Shown here piece by piece: positions 43,901 to 55,478 of a DNA stretch of 64,000 nucleotides. The notes under the pieces are model-generated. The model ran no database searches, was not told the DNA's origin, and saw nothing but the letters and a program-made list of their open reading frames with translations. A program made the translations under genes and the position numbers. The stretch is from Heterohyrax brucei (lineage: Eukaryota; Chordata; Mammalia; Hyracoidea; Procaviidae). The DNA is taken from NCBI GenBank assembly GCA_028571685.1, contig CM053141.1, forward strand, positions 75,377,833 through 75,441,832. Reading direction: 5' to 3'. Each line of letters starts with the position of its first letter. The stretch's first letter is position 1.

Positions 43901-44795
43901 CAAATTTTGCTCCATTTCTCAGATGTTAACATGACTCAATCCAGTCCCCAGAGTGTCATCTAGATTGGGTTGGTCTCACAAGCAAGATCCAGCATGACTC
44001 TGCTCTGATCATCTTCAGCAAGACCTTAGATACAACTGCACTCTGGGCTGGCCCCACAAGGAACTGGATTTCCTTTCCAGACTTGGAACAAACCAGTTTG
44101 TGAGAAGATCTGGAATGCAGCGTAGTAAGCTTCTTAGGGCTGAAGTAAGCCAGTGGCCCTTCGAGGGTGGAAGGAATGAGGAAAAAGTCTTTCAGGTCTT
44201 TGTTCTGCTACTTTCTTATATGATTTTCAATTTTTGGCTAAATATTGGAGGTAGAAATGTTGGAGAAAGACAAAGATCCCATTTCTCCTCTCCCTTCTTT
44301 GGCTCCTCCAGAATATACAGCCCACTGTTTAGGCTGGGCCTGGCTGGCCAGCTCTCTCCTTGCCCTCTGTGATGTGTAAAAGAAGCAATATCTGAACAGT
44401 ATTCTCTTTTTGTCCTGGCTGATCCCAGAGCAACTGAAGGTATCAGTTCATTGTTTCACCTCCATCCTCACTGCCTTCCTTCTCACCTCCATTGTTTCTT
44501 GAAAGCCCAGAATTCCTTTTAATGCTAAGAGGTGTCTTTCAAGGAAAAGACAGAGATGAGAATGCCAGCACAGCAAGTCATGCAGTGTTAAGGGCTGCTT
44601 TCTGACAGCCCCCTCCTGACTACTTTTGGGAAGCCTTTCTTTGGCCAGAGACAAGAGGATACTTCTTGGGAATTTTACAAAGTAGGTTATAGATGCCAGT
44701 GTTTGAGGAGAACCTATCAGCAAGTAACCACTCACCTGACATTTGGGTCCTGACTACACTGCCCTTTGTGAGTAGCCATGAAGGACTTGCTTGAA
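41000..44795. other. large unclassified, repeat-poor region
   Basis: This is the longest stretch without a recognised repeat. It includes the longest open frame of the window (148 codons, plus, 41596-42042), whose product is Ser/Pro/Leu-rich with no known domain. A further 86-90-codon frame pair lies at 42053-42406. I see no splice-site-bounded conserved exon. It could be intronic DNA. Confidence 0.35.
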
Positions 44796-44799
44796 TAGC

Positions 44800-45440
44800 C
44801 TGCATTGGTCCAGATTCTCTGAGAAGCAGATGTTGAAGCAAGATTAAAAGTGCAAAGATTTTATAAGTGGAAATGTCTGCACAAAAGAAATAAGGAAGGA
44901 ACCAGAGAAGGCTGGGAAAGTCATAAATGAAGACCAAAGAGAAAGAAGTTTGGGTGGGAGCATCCTAGATTGTCATGAGTTCAGAGAAAGACTCAAGGGA
45001 GTGCTTGAGCCCAAAGCCATCTGACGTAGGAATCCCATGTTTGCTGGGTCTGGGTTTGCTTTAGTATTGCTGTCACACACAGTTATTGGCAGGAATGACC
45101 TATGGGAGGAATGCACTCATTGCAGAGGCAGTGACAGTGGGCTCTTCCCTTCCTATCTGGACTCTATGGGCTCCTATAGTCACAGTTGCACCCTGTCTCA
45201 GCCTACCACTCTCCTAGAACTGGAGGGCACACAACAGGATGTCTGAGTGAAGTTAGACCATAGCAAAGGAGACAGGCAAACTCTGGATACCAGGGAGATG
45301 CAGAAACTCAAATCTGCCTCCCAGTCGGCCAGCCACTGGGACAGCTGTACACCTGGTGCTAAAGTTTATGAATCACAAGGCTCAGGCCTTGTCCTAGTCA
45401 AAAGGAATATATGCAGGATATATAGTATTTCTACTCCAAC
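44800..45440. repeat. possible old LTR-like repeat
   Basis: TTGGTCCAGATTCTCTGAGA, AGCAGATGTTGAAGCAAGAT and AAAGTGCAAAGATTTTATAA resemble LTR-type starts seen in old ERV fossils. The rest is not classifiable by eye. Confidence 0.3.
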
Positions 45441-45454
45441 TCAGCAGCACTTGG

Positions 45455-45640
45455 CTTTGGCATTTTTAAAAAAAATAATTTGTGTGGTAAACATATAGGT
45501 ATCAAAAAATTTGCCATTTCTAGTTTTCATACATATAGTTCAGTGACATTAATCATGTTCATGCTGTTCAGTGGTTACCATTAACCATTTACGGAATTCC
45601 ATTTTAATCTAAAAGTGTAGCTCTTTATAATAAAAACCCA
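45455..45640 (-). mobile_element. old L1-like 3' end fragment
   Basis: ATTTGCCATTTCTAGTTTTC, ATATAGTTCAGTGACATTAA and TTCAGTGGTTACCATTAACC resemble the same mammalian L1M block as 40838-40990, more diverged. Confidence 0.35.
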
Positions 45641-45644
45641 AACA

Positions 45645-46945
45645 GTGCAAGTACCCAGAAATTCTTCCCTGAAATCTAATCCCGATTTTCACCTAGTCTC
45701 AACTGACACATTTAAATAAATGCTGATCAATACTTAGGAGAGTATGTTCCTAGTGGGAATGGGTGATCTGAAATGCTCATTGCTTTAAGGTCCCATTTGT
45801 TACCTCCTCTTTTGTAAAAACAGTAATTCTAGGCCAGCTGGCATACCTATTTTGGAAAACTTTGAGGATATGGCTAAATTACACCAAGAAATTGTAAAGT
45901 ATTACAGAAATTCTTAGTACAGTGTAGGGCATCATGGATGTCAGACTCCTCAGTTTATCCACAAAGCTTCTGACATTCAAGCCCTGGGATCTCTGTCCCC
46001 ATTGGCATAGGGTCAATTCTGACAGTATAGGCCTTTATGCCTAGTCCTTTGCACCCTCTGGTCTCTGATACCACCTTTATGATTACCATGGTAAGCATTC
46101 ATAGCTGGTAAACCAAAGTCATGCTCTCTTCAGGTTTGAATGTGGCTGGTGCATGTAACCTTTGCCATAACCGTATTCAGAGATTCACAACACACAGATG
46201 AACACATAGACACACATATACATAGACACACATCTATGCACGCACACAGAGACACATAGGCATACACACACATGTACACATAACTTATACGCTTAGCACA
46301 AAATGATTAATCAACTAGGAAAGAGTTTCCAATGATACTTATATTATTTTCTTCCACTTAGTTCTCATTCACATAACATGTGAATTCTGAGATTTAGAAA
46401 TATTAAGAATTGTAGTTCCTCCTTCTTTCCCTTACAGCTTGTGTGCAGGATGTGCCCAGCATGATACATTAAGCAACCAAATCAAGTGATTAAGGAATAG
46501 TTTTAAAGGTGGAGAACTATGTTTTAGAATGCAGGTTTTACTTCAGTAATAGAGCAAAGATCAATAGAAAAGAACACATAGAGAATAGATTGGCTATAAA
46601 ACAATGATTTTTTAAAAAAAGTTTTCAGCAACAACTTGGATAAATTTCAAAAATACTAAATTGATCAGAAAAAGCTAGAAACAAAAGAATACCTGCTCTG
46701 TTACTCCACTTATATGAAGTCCAGAATAAACCTTGGGAATAAAAGTAAGAACTGTGGTAGTCTTGGGCAGTTTAAGGGGTATATCAAGGTTAAAAGATCA
46801 TGAAGATATCTTCTGAGTTGGTGGAAATATTCTATATCTTGATTTGGTGATGGCAAATAGTTGAATACATTCAGTGATGCAGGATCCAACTCTGAGACTC
46901 CTGAGAGGCAATTCCTAAATAATTCAGAAAGTTTTGCAAATGCTA
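45645..46945. other. unclassified, CA-rich patch
   Basis: An imperfect CA/TA-rich tract (ACACATAGACACACATATAC and similar) lies at about 46188-46282. A 115-codon minus frame at 46710-47057 has no domain and overlaps the RTE fragment. Confidence 0.4.
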
Positions 46946-46947
46946 GT

Positions 46948-47162
46948 TTGAATATGTTATCAAGAGGGACCAGTCCCTGGAAGTTGACATTGTGCTTCAT
47001 AAAGGGGTGGGTCAGCAATGAAATGGATTGATATAGAGGCTGTAACAATAGACTCAAAATTTGCCATTAGTGGGTAGATGGAGCAAAACCGGGCAGTGTT
47101 TTGTTCTACCGTGCCTGGATTTGTTATGGGTCAGAACTGACTCAGTGGCATCTAACAACAAG
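46948..47162 (+). mobile_element. RTE LINE 3' fragment
   Basis: AATATGTTATCAAGAGGGAC CAGTCCCTGG begins in the C-terminal coding region. GGGCAGTGTTTTGTTCTACC and GTCAGAACTGACTCAGTGGC ATCTAACAACAAGC give the 3' tail. About 215 bp, 5'-truncated. Confidence 0.82.
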
Positions 47163-47391
47163 CAGCCTGGAGCAACAATAGTGGGAGTACTGAAACCAAA
47201 AAACAAAACAGAACAGAAAAAGAGCAAACGCTATAAATGAGGATGTTTCTAGACAACTGGTTTACCAACATACAGTAGGCCTCAACTTACTATGCATTCA
47301 AGTCACAAAGAACTCCACTTACTACTGTCTGGGATTTTCTGTTTTGTTTGTTCATTTTTTTTTAACATTTTATCATTAGTAATATGCACTA

Positions 47392-47938
47392 TGAGGTCTG
47401 ACAATTAAGTTTGCAAACTCAATCTAGAAAAAGTGCTACTTACCTCATTGCTGAGTAGCACTATGGTCACCTTCAAAGTACTCCCTGTAGGAAGCTATGC
47501 ACCAGCGTCAGCACCTTGTCCACCCTTCAAAGCAATTTGGGAACTCTTTTTCTGGAAGGGCCATCAGAGTGGTAGTATTACCCTTGATGTGCTGAATGTC
47601 ATCAAGATGTCTTCCTTTCAATATTTCCTTTATCTTTGGGTAAAGAAAAAGGCCATTGGGGGCTAGATCAGGTGAGTAGGGAAGGTGCTCCAATCCAGTT
47701 ACTTGTTTACTGCCTAAAAACTCCCTCATGGGCAAGTATACATTTAAGTTCACGAACTTGCCACCATGTCACTGAATGCAAGAACAGTTCCAAAACTGCT
47801 CTGAAAGGGAGACTAGGCGCTGGTGCGAGTGCACAGCTTCCCAAGGGGAGTACTTCGAAGGCAACCGTAGTGATATTCAACAGTGAGGTATGCAGCTTTT
47901 AGAGCAATGAAGTTCACAGACTTAATTGTCAGATCTTG
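47392..47938 (-). mobile_element. fold-back mariner derivative, copy 2
   Basis: The element of 547 bp has ends TGAGGTCTGACAATTAAGTT and (reversed right end) CAAGATCTGACAATTAAGTC, flanked by TA. Long imperfect inverted arms run about 47392-47565 and 47765-47938. The minus frame 47508-47753 reads LEHLPYSPDLAPNGLFLYPK then IKEILKGRHLDDIQHIKGNT and EKEFPNCFEGW, the mariner transposase C-terminus with the SPDLAP box (third catalytic-site region). Confidence 0.87.
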
Positions 47939-47941
47939 TAC

Positions 47942-48825
47942 ATACAGTGTTGCAGAACCTAATTGCTGATGTTATCATTTTCACATACTCAGTCATAGGT
48001 GTTCCAAAAGAGGATTTATAAAGATAGTGATAATAAGAGGCCGTTAACAATGAAGACTCAAAAAAAAAAAAACAGAAAAAGCATTCAACTTATATCAGGA
48101 CTGCCTTTGACAGAGTTGTCAGAAAGAACCTGTTGAGGACTACCTGTACATTGGTCAAACTTCATCAAACAGTACACTTAAGATGTATGAATTTTATTGT
48201 ATATAAATTGTGTCTTGATAAAATACTAATAGCAAAAAGGAAGGGAGGAGAATAAGGTAGCATCTTTAATTGCCGAGTTAGTCCAGCTGTTTGTTTATGA
48301 CTATTGAAGATTTGTGCAACTTTTCAATCTCTTCTGAGTCTCAGCTTCTAAATAGAAGATCTTCATGACTATATTAAACAGCTGGCCACCGAGCTTCATT
48401 CAGTTCACTAAGTAAACCAACCAAGTTGTATAACGATGTGTAATCTTACTTTTGTTTTAGAGGTGTATCTAAATATGCATATTTTGTTTTGTGTACAGAT
48501 GTTGAAAAAAATTGAACAGATAACTAATTTTACCACTCTTAAAACACATTTATACACACATGAAGTAAAGGTATACCCTACTTTTTAAAAATGTTTGATA
48601 TGTGGAAGTCTTAACATGTCAGATTAAATACATAATTGAATATTAATTTAATTGGATCAGTCTTATGGCTTTTATGTTCTGTTTTCATCATCTGGTGTTT
48701 TATTTTTTTATTATGCCATAAAAAGAGCACATTGGCTATTTTAAATTCCAACAAAACAAAAAAGTTAAAGAAAATGTGTCTTTTCCCAGATTTTCTTAAG
48801 CCCCTCTCTCAAGGTAACTACATTT
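47942..48825. other. unclassified, AT-rich
   Basis: A poly(A) run lies at 48060-48072. No other feature is recognised. Confidence 0.35.
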
Positions 48826-48829
48826 AATT

Positions 48830-50340
48830 ATTAGGATACATCTGGTCAATCTTTTTCAACATCTATATTATACACAAATCAATATATATATATTTAGATA
48901 GACTTATAAAACAAGAATAAGATTATGCATAGTTATACAACTTGGTTGGTTTATTTAGTATCTCCTAGTCATCTTTTCATATCAGTGTACGTGAGACTCT
49001 ATCTCCTGCTCTCTAAAAGCTGCATAAGATGTTTTGTTGTTGTTAGGTACTGTCAAGTCAGTTCTGACTCTTAGCAACCCTACGAACAACAGAATGAAAC
49101 ACTGCCTGGTCCTGCACCATGCCAATTGTTTTTATGCTTATACCCATTGTTACAGCCATTGTGTCAATCCATCTTGTTGAGAGTCTTCTTCTTTTTTGCT
49201 GAGCTTTTACTTTACCAAGCATGATGGCCTTCTCCAGGGACCGATTTCTCCTGACAACATGTCCAAAGTATATAAGACACAGTCTTGCCAGCCTTGCTTC
49301 CAAGCAGCACTCCGGTGTACCTCTTCCAGAACAGATACGTTTGTTCTTTTGGCAGTCCATGGTATATTTAATACCCTTCTCCAGTACTACAATTCAATGT
49401 CAGTTCTTCTAATCATCCTTATTTATCATCCAGCTTTCACATGCATGTGATGCGATTGAAAATACCAGAGCCTGGGTCAGGAGCACCTTCATCTTCAAGG
49501 TGGCATCTTTACTTTTCAACACTTTGAATTGAAGAAAGGGTTTAAAACACTTACTAATGAAGATCAAAGACTATAGCCCCAGTATCGATTGTAACTCAGC
49601 ATCAAGAAAACAAGTCCTCACAACTGTACCAGTAAGCAACATCATGATACATAGAGAGAGGAGTATGGTTGTCAAGGATTTCATTTTACTTAGTCCTATA
49701 ACGAAGACCCATGGGATCAGCAGTCAAGAAATCAAAAGATGCATTGCATTGAGAAAATCTGCTGCAAAAGACCTCTGTAAAGTGTTGAAAAGTAAAGACG
49801 TCACCTTGAAGACTAAGGTGCAACTGACCTAAGCCATGGTATTTTCAATCACATCACAAGCATAAGATATCTACCATTACTTATTTAATCATCCTCCTAC
49901 TGCTGCAAATTTAGGCTTTTCCAAACTGTCCCCATTACAAAATGCTATGATGGGCATCCTTGTGTTTGGCTGAATCATAAGAGATTACTGTTTTGGTACA
50001 AGAAAAAATGGTCAGATAACAATAATTTCATATAGTTCACCTTACACATTTGTATTGCTATAGGATATACACCTTGAAGGAGGATTGGTGGTCAAAAGAT
50101 ATGTTCGTATTTTACTTAATGAGTATGAATACACTGCCCTCCTAGTTTATTATGACAACTTACACTGTGCACATTTCTGCATGCCCTTGACACTAATACA
50201 AATTTTGAATCTTCGTGATTTTTTCCAATCTGATAGCTAGAAAATTATACTTCTGTGTTTTGATTTGCTGTTCTTCGATTATTATTGAGAAGGTTGAACA
50301 TTTTTTCATATGCATACTGCTCCCATTGCAATTAAAATAT
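48830..50340 (-). mobile_element. old L1 3' UTR, host of an RTE
   Basis: Antisense old-L1 blocks lie on both sides of the RTE. On the left is CTCTCTAAAAGCTGCATAAG. On the right are ATTTAATCATCCTCCTACTG, GCAAATTTAGGCTTTTCCAA, TTGAAGGAGGATTGGTGGTC and GATTATTATTGAGAAGGTTG. The order matches the reversed L1M 3' end. Highly diverged and ancient. Confidence 0.55.
49031..49859 (-). mobile_element. RTE LINE with 5' inversion
   Basis: 49031-49527 is minus-strand RTE 3' end. Its minus frame at 49058-49360 reads YFGHVVRRNRSLEKAIMLGK and STRWIDTMAVTMG, the RTE C-terminus. 49528-49859 is RTE in plus orientation and covers the upstream RT region; the frame at 49557-49832 has SKDVTLKTKVQLT. Identical 9-bp flanks GCATAAGAT (49022-49030 and 49860-49868) show it is one insertion. 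About 85 bp is present in both parts in opposite orientation. Confidence 0.88.
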
Positions 50341-50344
50341 AATT

Positions 50345-51290
50345 TGATTCCCTCAAAACTCTCCAGAAACAATACCATTGTAAAAAATCTATTTTCAAAA
50401 GAATCAAAGAATACATGCATATCACTAAAAGAGCTCCTTTTAGTTCCTTTTAGGAAGCTGGAAAGGATTATTTTTCTATCTTCAAATTTCTATTTGCTTC
50501 TGTTGCTGGACACACAGACATGTATTGTTTTTGACCAGAGTGCACTCCCTTGACCTCAGTCTTCTGTTCTCCGAATTTGAACCACTTGGAAAATCCACCA
50601 GGGTTTGGATGAGAGAAGAGTAGACAGTAGGCTCCCAGCAAGGCTGCAGGTCAGCCTGAGGTTGGCTTCTCAGCCATATGGCCTGCTTGCCGGCAGGGGG
50701 CCTCAGCAGCTCCAAAAGGACGGCTGGCGTAGTTCCTTCCCTTCTCCCGCTGGGAAACAAGCTTAAACGCTATCGCCAATGAAGCAAGGCATTGCTGGCT
50801 TCTGCTTAGGCAGACTAATTTACTGTAAGTTGTTGGGCTTCCTCCACAGCAATTAGTATGCAAATTACTGGTATATTACCTGCGGAGTCATAAATTACAT
50901 TGACAAACTCAATATTCACAGATTCAAGATACCAGTTTGGATCATTTTTCTACTTTTCAGTAGTTATAGACCAAGGTGATTCATTGCCTTATGGAACCAT
51001 TACACATTAAATCAACAGTTGAAAAATAAGCATTTTTCAAAGCATTTTGTAAAGGGATTGAGTTGTTTCGGTAAGCAATAAAGTGGAATATTTAATATGC
51101 AATATGTCTAAGTGTACTAAATGGCTGGTGAATGCATTTAAGCCTGAAACAGTTCTTTTGTAATTTGAGGGGAAAAAAGATACAACAAAGGAAAATCTGT
51201 ACTACAATGCAACCTATTGAATCTTCTTCACTATCTTCTTCACTATCATTGGAACCAAGTATTTTCCTAGCTCAGGTCCTATACCCATAA
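50345..51290. other. unclassified
   Basis: A GC-richer patch at about 50620-50770 gives short antisense frames with no domain. No feature is recognised. Confidence 0.35.
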
Positions 51291-51293
51291 AAA

Positions 51294-51444
51294 TACCCCT
51301 ATTGCTATCAAGACAATTCCAACTCCTAGCAACCCTATAGGACAGAGTAGAACTGCTCTGTGGAGTTTCCAAGGAGTGTCTGGTGGGTTTGAACTGCTGA
51401 CCTTTTAGCAGCCATAGCACCTAACCACCATGGCACTAGGATTT
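51294..51444 (-). mobile_element. AfroSINE
   Basis: In plus direction: AGCAACCCTATAGGACAGAG, TAGAACTGCTCTGTGGAGTT, TCCAAGGAGTGTCTGGTGGG, TTTTAGCAGCCATAGCACCT. Full length apart from a small loss before TTAGCAG. Confidence 0.9.
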
Positions 51445-51885
51445 AAAGGTCCCATAAGTGTGAAGAATTATCAAGCCCCAAAACGTGATTCAAGCTAATG
51501 ATGCCCACAACTAAAAAACTGCTGGTCAATTGGATTCAAGATTCAGAAACTGGCACTGAGAAGGTCAGTTCCAGCAACAGATTTGAATTTGGGCTCATTA
51601 AATTAATCATCCTCTCCTCTTTCCGATGCCCTGCTTTAGGTAAATAAGTTATGGAAACTTCAGATGTAGGAAGGGTAGAGCATGTCCAAGTGCCGGTGCA
51701 CAAGGTTAAGTTCAAGCACTCTGCACATTCCTTCCTTTCTACATTTTCCTAGTAAAGGAACTGAGCCCACCTTCTCTGCTAGGTCAGTGAAATAAATCCT
51801 GCCTCCAGGGAGATTTAAGGATAGACATAGTTCAGTATCTGCAGCTGGAACAGCCCCACCCTCACTCCCCCTCCAAAACACCTGT

Positions 51886-52030
51886 TCCAATGAAGCCTTT
51901 TCCAACTCACAGCAACTTTGTAGGACAGAGTAGAACTGTTCCATAGGGTTCCCAAGGAACAGTGGGTGGATTTGAATTGCTGACCTTCTGGTTAGCAGAC
52001 ATTTGACCACTGTGCCCACTGGGGCTCCAG
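51886..52030 (-). mobile_element. AfroSINE
   Basis: In plus direction: CAACTTTGTAGGACAGAGTA, GAACTGTTCCATAGGGTTCC, TGCTGACCTTCTGGTTAGCA, GACCACTGTGCCCACTGGGG. It contributes to the spurious 144-codon minus frame at 51660-52094. Confidence 0.88.
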
Positions 52031-52062
52031 AAGAGCACAGTTGGTGCTTTTGGCCTCTTGTC

Positions 52063-52260
52063 CGCAACACCACCCGTTGTAGATTCTGACTCACAGTGAA
52101 CCCGTGAGTGTCAGAGTCGTATTATGCTCCACAGGGTTTTTAATGGCTGATTTTTTTGAAGTAGATCTCCAGGATTTTCCTCTGAAGTGCTTCTAAGTGA
52201 ACTCAAACCATCTACCTTCCAGTTAGCAGCCAAGTCCATTCACCAGTTGCACTACCCCCT
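52063..52260 (-). mobile_element. AfroSINE variant with RTE-like module
   Basis: In plus direction: ATTCTGACTCACAGTGAACC, TGCTCCACAGGGTTTTTAAT, GGCTGATTTTTTTGAAGTAG, ATCTCCAGG, and GTTAGCAGCCAAGTCCATTC. Same subtype as 18232 and 23290. Confidence 0.85.
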
Positions 52261-52264
52261 GCCA

Positions 52265-53250
52265 CAAAAATCACTGGCAAATTAGTAAGACTCAAGTCCA
52301 AATTCTTTTCCCCAATCCTTTATTTACTATACTCTGCCACAAAATAAAACTACCTTTACTTTAAATTCCAACATTGCTATTAAGGTGCTCAAGGGAAATA
52401 CTAATCAGTTAAGCAAGGAGATCTGAGAAGGTTTACCGGAGACTCTTAGCAGGAGATACTGAGAGACACTCATTCATAGCTGTGCAGGTAATCTCAAATT
52501 ACACATCAGCTGTGTGAATAGTAACCTAGCTTTGGTGATTAAATATGGAAAGAATTTGTCTTACACAGAGAATATCACCCTTCAAACCAAACTAAAAAGT
52601 CCTGTGTGGAGATGGGATAGAGGTAAGAGTAGAAAACTACTTGGTTTACACAACTCAGCCTGTCATGGCTTCTGTGGCCCACTATACTGGAAGACATCAC
52701 CACTTCAAATCCTAAGAGAACCACCTTGGGTAGGGCTTGCCACACTCTGTCTAACTGGCTCACACCTTCCTTTATGAAGCTTAGGTATGCAGAGGCAATT
52801 ATTTTCCCTCCAAGGAAAGCACTGAGAGTGAGCCAAGTAAAAGGAGACATCATGGTTAACTTGACTATACAGTAAAGGATGAGAATAATATCCTCTACCT
52901 CGTAACTGTTCCCTAGGCTGGAGGCTCTAGCCTACAAAATCTGGTAGAAGTGGCAACATGAACCAGGAGTTGAAAGCAAACATGTACCATGTGCTTCTCC
53001 AGAGAGCCAGCCACATCAATAACCTGCTGGGAAACTTTACTGTAACTTTAGCCTGTCTTTCAATCATCCATTCAGTAAGTAGCAAATGAGTGTATGTTTA
53101 TTTCCAAGAACCATGCCTTATATCAATATTTTACATTTAAGTGTCAGTATGATGCAAACAAAGACCTACAAGTACAGAGCTCAAGTACTGGGAACATGCA
53201 GGAGTGCCAAAAACTGAAAGTGAAGAATTAAACAGAGCCTGGAAGACTAT
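52265..53250. other. unclassified
   Basis: No feature is recognised in this stretch. Confidence 0.35.
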
Positions 53251-53254
53251 GAAA

Positions 53255-53378
53255 CAGAGATAATAGTTATTGTCTCATAGGATTCTTGTAATGACTAAAT
53301 GAGGTAATACTTGCACAGATTCCAGAATAGGGTTGGGCGCATAATGAGTGTTCCATAAGTGTTAACACTGGTTAACCA
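53255..53378 (+). mobile_element. MIR-family SINE relic
   Basis: TTGTCTCATAGGATTCTTGT, AATGACTAAATGAGGTAATA and GCGCATAATGAGTGTTCCAT AAGTGTT match the MIR 3' half in plus orientation. Confidence 0.6.
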
Positions 53379-53381
53379 CTA

Positions 53382-54172
53382 TTACTTAGGGAAACTGGAA
53401 GGAGGCAGAAAACCATCAAAGATTAAGTCGGTGAAAGACAAATCATATACACAATGGTACTATGGAAGATGGAGTTTGTAAAAAACGTACAAATGATAAA
53501 TGATGAAGGTATGAGATAATGAAATAAAGGCACTGATTATAAATTTTTGTTCACCTCAGTGTACTCAAGATTCAGAGACAGTCTGGCATACAGGACTCAT
53601 TCAGTGGATAGGTAGAAGAAAAGACCTGACAAAGACTAAAAACCCAGTCAAAAAGAAGCCAGAGAAGACACTGGTAATGATGGGAGCAGGCAGGAGAGAT
53701 TGGAGTCATAGATCTGAACATACCATAATAAAGGGCTTAGCATAATAATTTCCCCTGTGTCCCCACTCACTTTTTTCTGAGAAAAGTATAGTGATACCAG
53801 CAGAAACAACTATCACAGTTTCATGTATTCACATTCTTATGGTACGTGGAACAATTGAATTCAGTGGTAGCACCTTACCCGGCACTCCAAGTTCAAGCCT
53901 CAAACACTGACAAGAGAAACTAACAAGGGAAGACAATTTACCACAGGTGAACTCACTTGTCTTAAAGCTGTTGCCCAGAGCCACAAAAACTCACACTTGG
54001 TAAAACATGTACAGTCACATCTTTGCATCTGCTGACAAACATAGACATGAGCTTGCTCTCTCTGGGAAAATGAAACAACTGCAAATCTCCATCTCTATTG
54101 TTTGACTATACACAAAGTATACAATCAAAGTTCAAGACAAAGGAAACAGCAATAAAATAAGACAACTTTTTT
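53382..54172. other. unclassified
   Basis: No feature is recognised, apart from a small A/T-rich run just before the L1 at 54178. Confidence 0.35.
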
Positions 54173-54177
54173 AAAAA

Positions 54178-54947
54178 GGAGGTGGGGCTAAGGTGGTGGA
54201 GTAGTTGGACACTTCCTGTGATCCCTCTAGAAACAAAGACCATCCTGCCAAAATAAAAAAAAAAAAGAATCAATTATATATGGCACTCTGGGAACCCTAA
54301 ACATTAAAGAGAAATTTGAGAAATCAGGCTGAACAACAGAGAAAGGACAGGAAGTCCGGGAGTATCTATGACTGGCCAGACCTGACTCAGCGGGAATCAG
54401 CACAGATTAATAACAAAACTACAGAACTAGACAACTCAATAGAAAGTGACAGGAGCAGAACTGAGGCAATAGAAGGCAGAATTAGTGAGACTGAACATAA
54501 AGCAATTGACACCAATGTGTTAGAAGAAAAATCAGATAAAACAATTTCCAAAAAAGTGAAGACATATTAAAAATTATGTGGGACTCTATCAAGGGCAATA
54601 CTCTATGAATGATTGAAGTAGCAGAATGAGGGAGTTGTAAGAGAAAATACAGAGAGAATTCTTGAAAATTTGCTGATAGAAAACCTCTCTGGTATCATGA
54701 AAGATGAGGTGATATCTATCTAAGACGCTCTTCGAGCTCCACACCAGCTAGATCCCAAAAGAAAGATACCAAGACATATTACAATTAAAGGTGCCAAAAC
54801 TAAAGGTAAGGAGAGAAGCCAGAGATAAACAAAAAATAGTTTACGAAACAGAGTCAGTAAGACTAAGTTCAGACAACTCAGCAGAAATACTGGCAAGCAG
54901 AAATGGGATGACACAAAGCCTTGAGTGAAGAAAATGGTTAGCCTATT
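54178..54947 (+). mobile_element. L1/HAL1-like 5' end with ORF1 remnant
   Basis: Begins GGAGGTGGGGCTAAGGTGGT GGAG, the classic L1 5' start. The 84-codon frame at 54316-54570 (QINNKTTELDNSIESDRSRT, EAIEGRISETEHK) looks like the coiled-coil part of ORF1p, the RNA-binding chaperone of L1. Later DNA (AGAATTCTTGAAAATTTGCT, CCAAGACATATTACAATTAA) fits the downstream ORF1 region, out of frame. An LTR follows directly; no ORF2 is found after it. Confidence 0.68.
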
Positions 54948-55468
54948 TGTCATGGAGTGAACTGTGTCCCCCCAAAAATGTATGCAGCCATTTGGCTGGG
55001 TCATGGTTCCCAATATTTTATGATTGCCCTCCATTTTGTGATTTTCCTATGCTGTACATTAAAGAAGATTAGGGTGGGACTGTAAATCCCTTCCTAACAT
55101 TCCCTCTCTGCTCCATTGTAGTTTCCCCAGAGTGTGGCTTGTACCATCTTTCATCCTTTCATTTTAGGGGAGATAAATGGAAAGGAAACAAGCAGAGAGT
55201 TGGGAACATCATACCATGAAAAAGCAGCACTGGGAGTAGAGGGCAACTTTCAAACCTGAGGTTCCAGGGCCAAGATGCATCCTGACCAAACACTGATGCA
55301 AAACAAGGACTTTCCGCCAGGGCTGACAAAGAGAAAGCCCTTCCCCTGGAGCAGATAACCTGAATTGGGGCTTGTAGTCTACTGGACTGTGTAAGAATAA
55401 ACTTCCCTTGTTAAAGCCATCTACTTTGTGGTATTTCTGTTAGAACAGTATGAGATAACTAAAGTACA
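54948..55468 (+). mobile_element. ERVL-MaLR-like solo LTR, family A, copy 4
   Basis: Starts TGTCATGGAGTGAACTGTGT, has CAGCCATTTGGCTGGGTCAT and TTTTGTGATTTTCCTATGCT, the poly(A) signal region GTAAGAATAAACTTCCC, and ends ACTAAAGTACA. Homologous along its length to 9939-10431 and 21272-21794. No clear target duplication is readable. Solo LTR fossil of about 521 bp. Confidence 0.78.
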
Positions 55469-55478
55469 ATTAATTATA

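Noticed and set aside
46185-46285. CA-rich tract considered as a regulatory Z-DNA element
   Set aside because: Imperfect simple repeat with no supporting context.
51660-52094. 144-codon minus-strand frame
   Set aside because: Its centre is the antisense reading of an AfroSINE at 51886-52030, so it is a repeat artefact.
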